Shown here: positions 37,846 through 48,500 of the stretch, piece after piece
Layout of the letters: the number at the start of each line of letters is the position of its first letter
Numbering within the stretch: the first letter of the stretch is position 1
Origin: Crambe crambe
Lineage: Eukaryota; Porifera; Demospongiae; Poecilosclerida; Crambeidae
NCBI GenBank assembly: GCA_963924555.1
Contig: OZ004592.1
Coordinates: 2,170,001 to 2,234,000, forward strand
DNA: 64,000 bases
Reading direction: 5' to 3'
Made by a program: the position numbers and the translations under genes
The notes under the pieces: generated by a model
Databases searched by the model: none
Seen by the model: only the letters and a program-made list of their open reading frames with translations
Told to the model about the DNA's origin: nothing

Positions 37846-38311
37846 GGCACCAGGAGACCACAAAATCTGTTCTCTTCTAAAGTGCAGGGTGTTCAAATGT
37901 ACTGCACATAGCTACAGTTCTAAAACCCTCAATAGAGTGCATAACATATTCTCCTATCCCCTTCTATATACTGTCGTAGCTCTGAAGGGGAAAGGGGAAA
38001 GGGTGGATTGTTCCTCTGTCTACCATACCATGCAACACTGCACTGAGAGTAGTACCATATCCAGATCGTGTAACTGGGATTGGAAACGCTCCAACAATGT
38101 GTGGAAGAGCTGTTGAAGTTCTGAAGTCCATAGCAGCTATAGCTATACCATTCCAATCACCTTTCCACTAATTATTTTAGAAGACATTAGTTGGGCCAAA
38201 GTCACAGGATTCACTGATTGGTCGGGCAGCACACTGTAAGGAATTCCTTAGAGAAAGAAAAAGAATCATAATTATAGTGTTAAATGTTAAGGATAAGATT
38301 ACAGTTACAAA

Positions 38312-39260
38312 CACCCTATGGTTCCACCATAGCTAGCTAAATGCACAGAGCAACGTCAACAGCATCCTGCTAACAACTTGCTTTCTTTTTTTAGGTAACG
38401 AACTTTAGGTTGTTTCTATCAGACTAGCTGATTGCTAACATAAACAGAAAGGCTTAATCTATCCCATGCACTATCATGTTACATACCTTTACCAAACTTT
38501 TCGAAGTTGTAATTCTGATGTAGAATGACATGGGGGATCTTGCCACACCCATGTGACAAGCTAGTCCCCTACAGGCCACCCATTTGAAGTTGGTAAAGGG
38601 TTGATAACTCTCTCCCTCATCTTATGATCTACATTCATTATCTGAGATTTCGTTACTGAGCAGTGCTTGGTTGACCCAATGACCAGTGATAAGTACAATG
38701 ACATTAAAAATTAATAAATTTATCAAATAAATAAATATCTTACCCTCTATGGAAGGTTCAGAGACTTCCTCAGGTTTGGACGCAGTCTCTTGGGGCATCA
38801 TTGTGCACTGTGTCTAACAAAAATTGCTTTCCATCTAAGCTAGCCAACTGAATGTTTGACATCAGATTCAATCTAGCCTTGCTACCCAGCCCACAGAGCA
38901 GGAAAGAAGTGAGCCTGGGTACGAAGCTCCTTCCAGTAAAGCTGGTTTCAGCAAGAAGCCAGCAGTAGCAGCTAGCAGCAAAGAAACTGAAGCTAGCAGC
39001 AGAAGGAGGTGGAAACTAGCAAGGAGGCGAATGCCAGCAAGGAGGAAGAAGTCAGTATCAAGGAGGCAGAATCAGGGATTAGTTAGGTAGCAAGGAAGCA
39101 GAAGCTAGCAGCAAGGAAGCAAGAAGTCAGTATCAAGGTCACTTCTTCATTGGCTGAGACCATCATCTTTCCCACCAAAAGAACCTGGAGAGGTATTTGT
39201 GCACAGCTGTAGCATACAGTCAGTACATAGCTATGTATTGTTACTTGTGGAAGGTGCCCC
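38312..39260 (+). pseudogene. RCC1 5' pseudogene (duplication copy 1)
   Basis: From about 38312 (ctatggttccaccata) the sequence is collinear with RCC1 at 50798-52100: the intron, a remnant of exon 2 (38743-38815, inverted), and the KEA-repeat exon (38940-39180) with stops and indels. Exon 1 and the shared RPA2/RCC1 promoter are deleted, with the junction next to an RPA2 intron match (ataagattacagttacaaac at 38292). It ends at 39260 near the duplication breakpoint. Confidence 0.8.
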
Positions 39261-39660
39261 ACTGTGCATTTGCAGCAAGGGTTAACTAAAGCAATCAATT
39301 GGGATTCACTAGCTATAATTATGTGTTTGCGGCAGAAAATTCGTAATAACTGCTAAAATACACGACACTTATTGCTAGCATATTTCATTCTTATAATGTT
39401 TTCTTGAAGACATAATGCTGATAGCATAAAGAACGCTGGCTTGAATGCATGTTTTTATTGCTGGCTTCGCCTCCAAGGCTATCAGTTAATTCGATCCTGC
39501 GTACCCAAATTAGATTCATTAAACTTTGTCCTGCTAATCTAAACCTTAATTGTTATTATGCAGCACGTTATTGATGATCATGTCCTCACCAAATTGGGAG
39601 GTTGTGCTAGTGGCCTAGTTGCCCCCTACTAATTATGCTTCAACCAGACACTTTACAGGC
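39261..39660. other. Duplication junction region
   Basis: About 400 bases between the end of the RCC1-like match and the start of the channel-gene match. I find no counterpart for it in either copy, so it is inserted or strongly diverged sequence at the tandem junction. No gene seen. Confidence 0.4.
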
Positions 39661-39662
39661 TG

Positions 39663-40085
39663 GCATTGAACTCTAGTTTTTCTGAAGCCTGGAAACAACC
39701 AATGGTGGCCCCTACAACAATGAACAACCAGAATAGTCTCTCCATTGACTGCATGGTTGCTGAAGATCCTCGCAATGCCAGGAGCTGTTGTATTCAAAAA
39801 CAGTTACCAGCCTGGCCACCTCCCCCCACCCCATGCATGTCTCCAAGTCCTTCAACTACATTTAGTTTTTATCAAGTGAATATAGCTACAGATCATGTTA
39901 TTCACAAAAAAGAGCCAACTGTGCATGTAAATCAACCCCAGTTAGGTGCTAACACCACAAGATTTCACTAAGTTGTATATAGGTGCATTTCTTTTTCCTC
40001 TCGGTGGCTCCATTGTACTTAATAACTCCACACACACCATCACTGCTAACATTGTTCTACTATGAGTAATAACATCATAGAAAGT
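39663..40085 (-). pseudogene. Truncated channel 1 fragment plus MDC1 exon 4 remnant (copy 2)
   Basis: 39670-39790 matches 30150-30245 of channel gene 1 (caaccaatggtggc, gaacaaccagaatagtctct, gctgaagatcctcgcaatgcc). 39935-40075 matches 31240-31440 around MDC1 exon 4 (agatttcactaag; ctccacacacaccatcactg). Both are frame-broken, and MDC1 exons 1-3 are not found between here and channel gene 3. Confidence 0.8.
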
Positions 40086-40373
40086 TATCACTCTATAACT
40101 TCATTGCCAAACAATTCCAACTGTCCAAGGAAAACAAACTGTAATATGTAGAAGCCCATGTAAATATCAACTATCAACTTACAAGTAACACTTATGACCT
40201 TGCATGTGTCACTACACATTTTCAAGGTCACACATTAGATAACTCAGTGCATACTAACTTAATAATTAATGAACACCTGTGACCTTGCATGTGTCACTTC
40301 AGAGTTTCAGTACGTACATAGCTAGATATGACAGGTGCTTCACCACTCGCCTACACTCATGGTGTCATAATAA

Positions 40374-40417
40374 TAGCCTGATTCCAGGCCCATTAAAGTA
40401 GGCCTGGGAACGAGGCT
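40374..40417. mobile_element. 44-bp deletion derivative of a TAGCCTCGT-family MITE
   Basis: A near-hairpin beginning tagcctgattccaggcc and ending ggcctgggaacgaggcta. It has the same termini as the 544-bp element at 59400-59943. Single ends of the family also lie at about 19117-19135 and 38876-38932. Confidence 0.5.
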
Positions 40418-40684
40418 AGGTGTCACATGATGCACACAAATTGTGCCATTTTTGGACTCAATTTTGTGCAAAAGATTAGCTACAAAATAGTTTAAGAAAA
40501 AAGTGGTACAGTAGCCTGCAACATCCATAATTCATTATTAGAATTGTACTAAAGCTTTTGCTTACATAGCATTGTTGTGCATTAAAAACTGGCACATTCT
40601 CCTACATGCATAATATGTATTGGCGGGTAGCTAAAGAGCAGTTTTTTTATACTGCAGCATAATAATATAACACACAAAAAGCTA

Positions 40685-42181
40685 TCAAACATTATTGGTT
40701 GTTTCTAGATCTTTTTTAGACTTTTTCTTTTTCTTTTTTTCCCTTCTATCGAAAAAATATTTGTCAATTCTCCGACCACAACATAATCGTTGATAGCCTT
40801 CATCTGCAAGCCATGTCACAAACTCCAAAACAGATATAACACTGATCCCAAGAAACAGACCCAGTTGGCCACCAATATCAGATAGCAAAGACACTGGATT
40901 GTAAGCTGGACTTGTAGTGAGGGTTTCCACATTCAGAGTTTCAAAATACACATTGACACCAATGATATTTTCTGGCACACGTTCATTATCTCGACCCATG
41001 AAGGAACTGGAAACATAAGAAGCTGGCAGAGACGAATAACTGTTAAATACTCGGTATTCAGTGTTACTGCAAGCACTTGGACAGTCACATAGAATATTAG
41101 CAAATGCCTGACTGTTGATGCAACAGAGGTCGTGATAGGTACAGTTATCAACGAAAGAACATCCACATTGTTTAACAATATTTTCAGCTTGGCATCCAAG
41201 GAGGCAACCTGTCGCTGAGTACCCATCAGCACGATTACAACCGGCACCCTCTCTTGTGTCTGTCATATTTCGCGTTGTGAGTCCTATGAAGGCATTCCGA
41301 CCGGCAGCAACAGCTATTGCTCTGTCTATGGGCATAGGGAATTCATTTGGGGAGTGGATATTAATCCTTACCCCAGCATCAAAGTACGAAGATGCCACAT
41401 ACTGTTCCTGTTGAATATCCATAAATAAGGAGAGACCTTGTCTAATGCCAGTTCCACTTGTATTGTAAGTGCCATTCCTATTGAATGTGAAACAGCGACC
41501 CAAACCAGTTAAGACCGGTTCCAATGTACAGTTGGAATCCAAAAAGGTGCACGACAGAATAAACTCTTCTTCTTTGTGTCCAGCTGTCCTATATAGTGTA
41601 TTCAGGTCAATGGCTGGTCCAGAAGTCGCTATCGCCTTACATAGGTTAAATGAAGCTTGACTGCCATCTGGAATGAAATTTAGAACACTACGAACATCTT
41701 CGATATTACTAGTCCCCGTAGCATTGTTAATAATCCCGACATTTTTGAGACCGTCCATAGTCAAAGGATTGAGATTACAGATGGTTACAGCAGGGAAACT
41801 AATAGGCTGTTCTCTGATAATAGAAGTAGCAGTGGAATTCGGATTGCTAGCCAGGAATATGATTCGATCTATGCAGTTGTTTAGGCAACCCCCTGCAGCA
41901 ACTAACACAATAATGAGCCAGAATATACGTAGGGCTACGTGCCCCCTGAAAATCCTCACTAAACCATGAGCGGTCGTATTCTCGATATATCCTCTAAAAG
42001 TGGTTGTATCTTTTCTCAACAATTCTTTTTTGTAAGAGAATTCTTCTTCTTCTTCGTCCTGGTCATTGCTGGTGTCGTTGCTCTGATTGTCAGTGACAGC
42101 GCGGTAGCCAATGTCTTTCGTACGAAGATCTGTATTCGACCTGTCCCCAGCGACTAATGGCAACTCCTTTTCTTGAGACAT
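40685..42181 (-). CDS. DEG/ENaC-family sodium channel 3 (intronless)
   Basis: An uninterrupted 498-residue frame from ATG 42181 (MSQEKEL); an in-frame GTG 30 bases earlier is not needed. It has the same layout as channel 2: acidic N-terminus, NTTAHGLVRIF, TM1, FPAVTICNLNP, cysteine-rich glycosylated ectodomain, GRNAFIGL, and VNVYFETLNVETL before GGQLGLFLGISVIS with the Gly-Ile-Ser filter. Differences from channel 2 cluster in the N-terminal 40 residues, around NATGTSNIEDV (two residues shorter just before it) and in the Lys-rich tail. The pore region is almost unchanged. It arose by the tandem duplication. It lies head to head with the C8orf76-like gene, start codons 211 bp apart. Confidence 0.92.
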   Translation of the reverse strand: MSQEKELPLVAGDRSNTDLRTKDIGYRAVTDNQSNDTSNDQDEEEEEFSYKKELLRKDTTTFRGYIENTTAHGLVRIFRGHVALRIFWLIIVLVAAGGCLNNCIDRIIFLASNPNSTATSIIREQPISFPAVTICNLNPLTMDGLKNVGIINNATGTSNIEDVRSVLNFIPDGSQASFNLCKAIATSGPAIDLNTLYRTAGHKEEEFILSCTFLDSNCTLEPVLTGLGRCFTFNRNGTYNTSGTGIRQGLSLFMDIQQEQYVASSYFDAGVRINIHSPNEFPMPIDRAIAVAAGRNAFIGLTTRNMTDTREGAGCNRADGYSATGCLLGCQAENIVKQCGCSFVDNCTYHDLCCINSQAFANILCDCPSACSNTEYRVFNSYSSLPASYVSSSFMGRDNERVPENIIGVNVYFETLNVETLTTSPAYNPVSLLSDIGGQLGLFLGISVISVLEFVTWLADEGYQRLCCGRRIDKYFFDRREKKKKKKSKKDLETTNNV

Positions 42182-42392
42182 CACGGAAGAGGTGTGTATA
42201 AAATTGGGCACACATTGCCACTTAAAACATTGACGATGCAGGAAGTAATTAGCTTAGGCAGGCAGCTCAGCGCGCGGCGCGCGGCAGGCAGGCGGCCGGC
42301 CGGCCGGCCGCGCCGGCGGCCAGCTCACTACATGTACCGTACATGTAGCGCACAGGCGCGCAAACGCCATGCGCATATGCATGGGGATTTAG
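42182..42392. promoter_or_regulatory. Divergent promoter with CpG-rich palindromic insert
   Basis: It lies between channel gene 3 and the C8orf76-like gene. At 42268-42325 an almost pure G/C tract of GCGCG, GGCCGGCC and CGCCGGC words stands out from AT-rich surroundings. It is followed by a hairpin (ctacatgtac / gtacatgtag, 42328-42348). The matching region of copy 1 (34039-34075) lacks the tract. Confidence 0.55.
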
Positions 42393-44988
42393 ATGGACCT
42401 GGGTTTCGACGACTCTTACTTTGATAGCACCTCTGGAACTAAGCGTGAAGGAAAAAAAGAGGAAAAAGGTGCGTATGAAGCCAGACAATGTGAACTACAG
42501 GTAAGGAGTAAGGCAAAATTATTGATCAAGGGGTGTGTCTCCAAAGTGATAGTAGCTAGCTCTCTGATGGCCTGAAGTACATCATTGTTATGATGAATCA
42601 TGAAAAGATTCAATCATCATAACCTTATTTTGCTCAGAATTAGTCTATTTTTTTTATGCTTTCTGTAGTGGTTTATGAAGTATTGTCAGAACACTTCACA
42701 GTTAGAGCCTGATTCAATCCATGATTTAGGATTCATGGTTCTGAAGTACAAGGCAGACCTGATATACTACCAAAGAAACTACCTAGAAGCTTCAGAGCTC
42801 TACAAGAAGGTGCTAGCGGTTGTTCCAAGGAGTAATGGATGTGTCACAAGGGAGATAAGAGAAGCTCTTGTTAGGTGTTACTTGAGACTCGAACAAGGAG
42901 AACTGGCGCAACTGGAAGCAGAACATCTGGTCAGCTATTCTTTATCTCTAGTATCTCCAGATAATGTTAGTCTCGTGAGCTATGCCTCTTTCTATTGTAA
43001 GTAGTGCCAGACCAAAGGAAAATGGCCACTGGACATTATAATTGCATACCTCTTTTGTTGTTGTACAGCATGAAAGGTATAAACTTTTGATCTTGGGGGA
43101 ACAGTATTATGAAAGCAATTTCCTCATTGATTTCTACAGTCTTGTAAAAGTGGATTGTAGTTGTAGGCCACTGTACTGCTAGGCTTATCTGCCTACATGC
43201 AGCTGCCTGGCTGATACAGTATTATTATAGGCAATCACATGCTTTGTGCAAGTTAGGTATAAATTGCACTCTTTATCTAGCCAGTTTCTCATGCAATTAT
43301 ACTCAAATTACACTCAAAGTATGTGATTACCTATACTGATAATGGAAGTAATTTCCTAGGGAAGCAGCCTGCATGGTCACAACACAGTGAATCCTGTATT
43401 AAGAAACCACCTTATATCTCAGTAGTGCTTGTGTACCATTGATTTTTGATCTCTGTAAAGAGGCCACCTTCATTAAGAGACCCACCCCCTATAGACAGGC
43501 TTCACTGTACATGTCGTTGCAACCCTGAAGTACATTTCTTGCATATGGCCTGGAGACATGAATCAGGTCCCAGCCAATCGAATGTCTGCATTGAGAGGAC
43601 TGTATTTTCACGAAGAGTAGACATCTAAATAACACCTCATAGAAATTGTCCCAAAATGTTCTAGTATATACTAAGGTGTGCACTATTTAGACCTCTAGTA
43701 ATGTGGTCCATGCATTATTTCGAGGATAACAGTTTTTCTCTTTTAGATTCTTCCTCCTCATGAGAAGGACTGGTCATCATGGAAACTGCTGGCTCAGTGT
43801 CACAAGTTGCTCCACAATTATGAAGGTTCATGTGTTATATTTCATGTTCCATAATTATGGTACATATAATTATTGTATTTGCATAGCTCAGGTGACAACT
43901 CTTCAGACCAGTGCTTCCCTTCAGCGCTGCCATCCGGACTTCTGGGTGTGTCTTTCTGAGGGTTACAAAGACTTGCAGCTGGCGTCCTCTGAAACTAGAT
44001 CAGTAAATCTCTGCTGTAGTGATTGTGATGGAAGCCATGCATCTGTGTGTGATAACCTCAGAACCATCCTGCTTAGAACTATTCAGTTATTTCGACCGTA
44101 TCTGTCATGGAGAACTCAAAGTAGCAAGCAGAGTGAGTCAACAGAGCCTGAATGTCTATGCGATGACAAAAATCACAAAGATTTGGAAGGTGATAATATA
44201 GCATGCTATACTGATATGGATTCGGCAAATTGTACAGAGCATTGCATCTTCTTCGGGACATCTGATCTTTCTCGTTATTTCCGAACTATAATGTTTGCTT
44301 CAGAGTCACTTCAAGAGATCACCAGTGACTTACCAATCATCCCAAATCTCAGATTCCATCTATGTTTCGACCACTCTCCATTTAGCCTTCTGATAAGGCA
44401 TTTGATTTCCCCCGAGAACTTCACCAAAGTGGCAGAAGACCTCTGTAAGTGTTCATTATCAGAAGTGGCCCGGCAGCTTGTGAACAGTATCCATGCAATG
44501 GCAGAGTGTAGTTGCCTAGTATGGGCAAGGTGAGGTGGAGTAACTATACAGTGAGTGGAGCCCGCCCCATGACTCCCTGAAGTACAAATCTGTCCCTGTT
44601 GCTCTAATATAATTCAACCCCTGAATCATCTCTAAAGACACACCTCTCTAATCAGGACACTAAGCACCTCTAATTAGGACACTTACCTCTCTAATCAGGA
44701 CACTGACACCTCTAATAAGTTCACTGAAATAAGGTCGCCTCTAATTAGGACACCATCTCAACTTTTAGGCAGCTGTTGCTCTACTCGGTGAAGTATTCCC
44801 ATTCTTTTCCCAAAGAAGCTTTACAGTCTGAACTCAGTGATGTCCAAGCACGTTTAGAGAACTGTCACGAGGGAACCAGAAACTACATTCTCAAACACTT
44901 CTCCAAGAGAACAGTGAGTTTTATGAAGTGTTGTGTATTAACACAATTTTAAAATTCTCTCTCTCTCTAGGTTTTTGATGAAAAGTAA
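42393..44988 (+). CDS. TPR-type protein resembling human C8orf76 (tentative)
   Basis: Six exons: 42393-42500, 42669-42929, 43747-43825, 43887-44529, 44769-44913 and 44971-44988, giving 417 residues. Exon 2 contains a tetratricopeptide-like helix pair (KYKADLIYYQRNYLEASELY, then REIREALVRCYLRLEQGELA). Exon 3 has PPHEKDWSSWKLLAQCHKLL, again TPR-like. This order, W-F followed by K-x-K-x-D-L-x-Y and then a P-x-x-x-W-x-x-W/G-K-L-A element, recalls human C8orf76 (380 residues), whose function is not known to me. Exon 4 is long, Cys/Ser-rich and unlike any domain I know. The last exon adds only VFDEK. The start is ATG 42393. Gene boundaries are firm from phase closure; the name is uncertain. Confidence 0.7.
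43384..43512. repeat. Sawtooth repeat copy with inverted ends
   Basis: The segment begins acagtgaatcctgtatt and ends agacaggcttcactgt, with internal units such as ttaagaaaccacc and aagaggccacc. It lies in intron 2 of the C8orf76-like gene (42930-43746), which otherwise shows nothing notable. Confidence 0.5.
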
Positions 44989-45578
44989 TGACAGTAACAT
45001 CATTATACTCAAATGTAAAGATAACAGCTCATGTAAAACTTTCTCCCTCAGAGTTCTGAATACAATTCACTCCATTAGAAACCTGACTACCTGTATCTAG
45101 AGACCACTTAGTTGTGTGATTTTGACCTCCATACAGAGACCACCTCCCTATTATGGCGAAGGGTTCCTGGAGCCTGGTTACTTTCTCAACTAGACTTGTC
45201 ACGGAGCCTGTCTTATATGGGTGCTTGCTACTGGGCAGTTATAGTGACATGTCCTGGCAAAAGGAATTCACAAATGTTATGAACACTGAAACCTGTTATT
45301 GGACAAGTCTTGGGACATTTAGAATGACATGGAAACTCTGATAACAGACACTCCAAAAAAGGGCAAACCTCATGACAAAATAAAGTCTAAAGGAGCTTTT
45401 GTTGTGTACACACTCTACAACCAAAGGACAAAAGGGCAAGTCCCAAGTGTGTACATTATTTGGGAGTTCCCCTTGTATACAGTATCGTGTGCGATTGATT
45501 TGAGAATCAACATTATGCAGGGCTGATAAAAAAAAATTAATATTGGCATGTGCATGTGAATTGGTCTGTGTTCTGTCT

Positions 45579-48500
45579 TCATGCATCAGTAGACTTGAAG
45601 TGAAAGTCATCAATGGTGGAATAGATGTGGCCCTCATTGCAGAGAAACTCCACTGCTTCCCTATATGAGGAAGAGGAGTCATTCAAGTCATGACCTCTAT
45701 TCTATTGGTTTTTAGAAGGTTCTATAATATTAGTGGTTTCTAGAAGGAAATACTTTATGGTTGGTTTATGGAAGTGCTGGGTCAACAACTGGTCCCATGC
45801 ACAACCAGGACTATAGAAAGGTCAAATTAGTAACAGTGTTTGTAAAAGACAAGGAAATCACAAGGAAGTGACAGGTGAATATGGTATGCTGGTACTAGAT
45901 TATAAGAAATCAGGGTTGTGTCATGAACACATTCTAGTTAGACATTCAGTACCCTAGCTATATTACAAGACTTTTTTTCATGGAAGTAGCTGACCATCAA
46001 AAACAGCCTGTCAAGGGACATTTTTTGTCCAACTTTCCCAACTTGTCTGGTCAATTTTGCCATTTGCCATAATTGTGATTGTATGTTCAGACAAAATTAC
46101 TCCCTTAAAAATACACCCACTCACCTGACTTTCATGTCGGTATGTCCCTGCTGTTTCATGGTGTCTACAACATCTTTGATGTTGATTCCTTGGTCTTGAG
46201 GACAGTTGGAGATGACGGTCAAGACGTGCTGTTGTAGGGGAGCCAGGCCACTGTTGTGTTGTGCACCTGCGTACATAGACCCCCCACCACCTCCCCTGGA
46301 GGACATCTGAGTGCTTGTTGCCATAGGAGTACCCCAAGCTCCTCCACCTCTACCTCCCATCTGTAACCCTCGCTGCTGGAACTGTTCAGGCTGAAATAAA
46401 ACACAAAGAGTTAGTCATCTACCAATAGCAGCAGGTGCATTGAAGAGTAACCATGCATAGATGTCATAACAGTTCTTGACCCAACCATGAAATGTTATTG
46501 CTCTGAGGAATTCCTTAACATAAAAAGTGGAGGATGAAACTCAATTTAATACTTGCTATGATACTCACTGGTTCTTTGTACATGCATGTTCTTCATGTAC
46601 AGAGTGTCCCTTTGAGGAATGCCCCTTTCATGTCCTTCATGTACCCTTATTATACAAGGGTCCCAGGAATGCCCCTTCATGTACAAGAATGTCCCTTTGA
46701 TACAAAGAATATATACTGTAGATTTCAGGATGGTTGTCAGTAAGGAATGAGAAATAGGTAGTGGCTTACAAGGACCTAAGAAACCCGATCCTTTCATGTC
46801 CTATACAATCCATGCAGTTGTGTGAACCATAGGACAAACTGTATCCACCTATTCCCCAAACCTTCCTGACAACCAACCTGCAATGGACAGTAATATTACT
46901 GTTTGAGAAATATGCTTTTCATAATGGGGCATTCTGGTACATATCATATTTCAAAGGGCCACTCAGTATACTCCTGTTGACACACTTTCTGGGATACAAA
47001 AATTATAAATAGGCCCTTAAGATACTCTTGTTTCCTTGATGTTGTGTAGCAAACTGACAACCTTACCACTGGTAGTCCTTTAGTGCTTGCCAAGTGAGCA
47101 AACATCACTTCTGATAGATGATGCGAGAGTTCATTAAAGTCTGTGACGGGCCTTATATAGAAAGCGGTCACACTCCTTTGCTTATTAAAGACTTTGAGGT
47201 GTCCCACTATTCGAATGTACATGCCCTCCTGACACTCCATCCGCTCTTGCTGCTCTGCAGGGTCCTGGTCCGACACCCACTTCTGGACTTTGACCCATGG
47301 GCCTGTCCGATCATCAACCTTATAGACCACATTTGTTGGACTTGTGGTGACCTCCATGATCTCACCCACCAAACATACCTAAAAGAAGAAGAAAGCTTGA
47401 TAGTTCAGAGAATCCCCACATCACAATGGCCTTTTTTTCCTCAAAACTAATTATGGCACCACACTAGTCCAGTACTTCATTATTCCACACACCTGATATT
47501 ACGACTATTAAACAGCCCCTCTATAACCACCACCTTCCTTCTGGCCAAAGGCAGCTGGCCATTAAACAGATTCCATAATGCAGTATTTTGATTGGAGGCA
47601 ATTGAGTTATTCTGACAGAGAACATGAACGGTCTATAGCAACTGTCTATGGGCCTAAAATAAAGTGAGAGGTGGAAGGTTAGTATGTCCGGAAACAGCTT
47701 ATTATAGAGGTGGATTCACTGCATTCCATACAACTCTGCACTGAGAGTAGTCCACTATATTCCCACTGAGAGTAGTACACTCCCACTGAGAGTAGTACAC
47801 CATACACACCATTCCCATTGAGAGTAGTACACCATATACCATTCCATGCACTGAGAGCAGTAATATACCATTCCAACTGACACCATATACCATTGTGTAC
47901 ACCATATACCATTCCCACTGACACCATATACCATTGTGTACACCATATACCATTCCTATTGACACCATATACCATTCCCACTGACACCATACCAATTGTG
48001 TACACCATATACCATTCCCACTGACACCATATACCATTGTGTACACCATATACCATTCCATGCAACATTGCACTATTAGAAATAAGTGATGGTTACCGTA
48101 CAGTGGGATAATTTTGGTGAGGATAAAAATTCAGTAATTTTGGTAATCAGTTTATCTATCAAAAATTTTTCTATTTTCCAAATAAAGCCACCATTTAGCC
48201 ACAATCTTCTTAGCTAGCTAGATTCCATCAATTAAGAAGTCGCCACGATCACAAAGAGGGAGAAATGAGGGCCAAAAATAGTATGCAAGCCAAGTGAAAA
48301 TGGAGATTCAGCAGCTATGAAGCAAAGTTTGTAGATAGTGCTGCAACATGTGCTAAAATAATCACATCGTACCGAATAAAAGACTACCATAATTCTTCAT
48401 CTGAATTGTCCTTTGATGATTAACGAAATATTTTATCTCCGAAAAAAACCCGCTTTACGGTATGTTATTGTAGCAGATATATTTGCAGCCTCTTTTAGTC

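Larger units (their letters stand above)
35560..38240 (-). pseudogene. RPA2 pseudogene (duplication copy 1)
   Basis: Three blocks match the working RPA2 gene at 45579-50220. They are the last exon (35590-35690 against 45595-45690), the winged-helix exon (about 35855-36065 against 46125-46390, with small deletions that break the frame), and exon 2 (about 38150-38225 against 49739-49846). The OB-fold exon and exon 1 with its promoter are missing. The Ginger1-like element at 36280-37845 is inserted between the blocks. Confidence 0.85.

Noticed and set aside
47679..48073. Long - strand open frames full of WYMVYGV repeats
   Set aside because: They are minisatellite translations; three frames are open at once and the region is an RPA2 intron.
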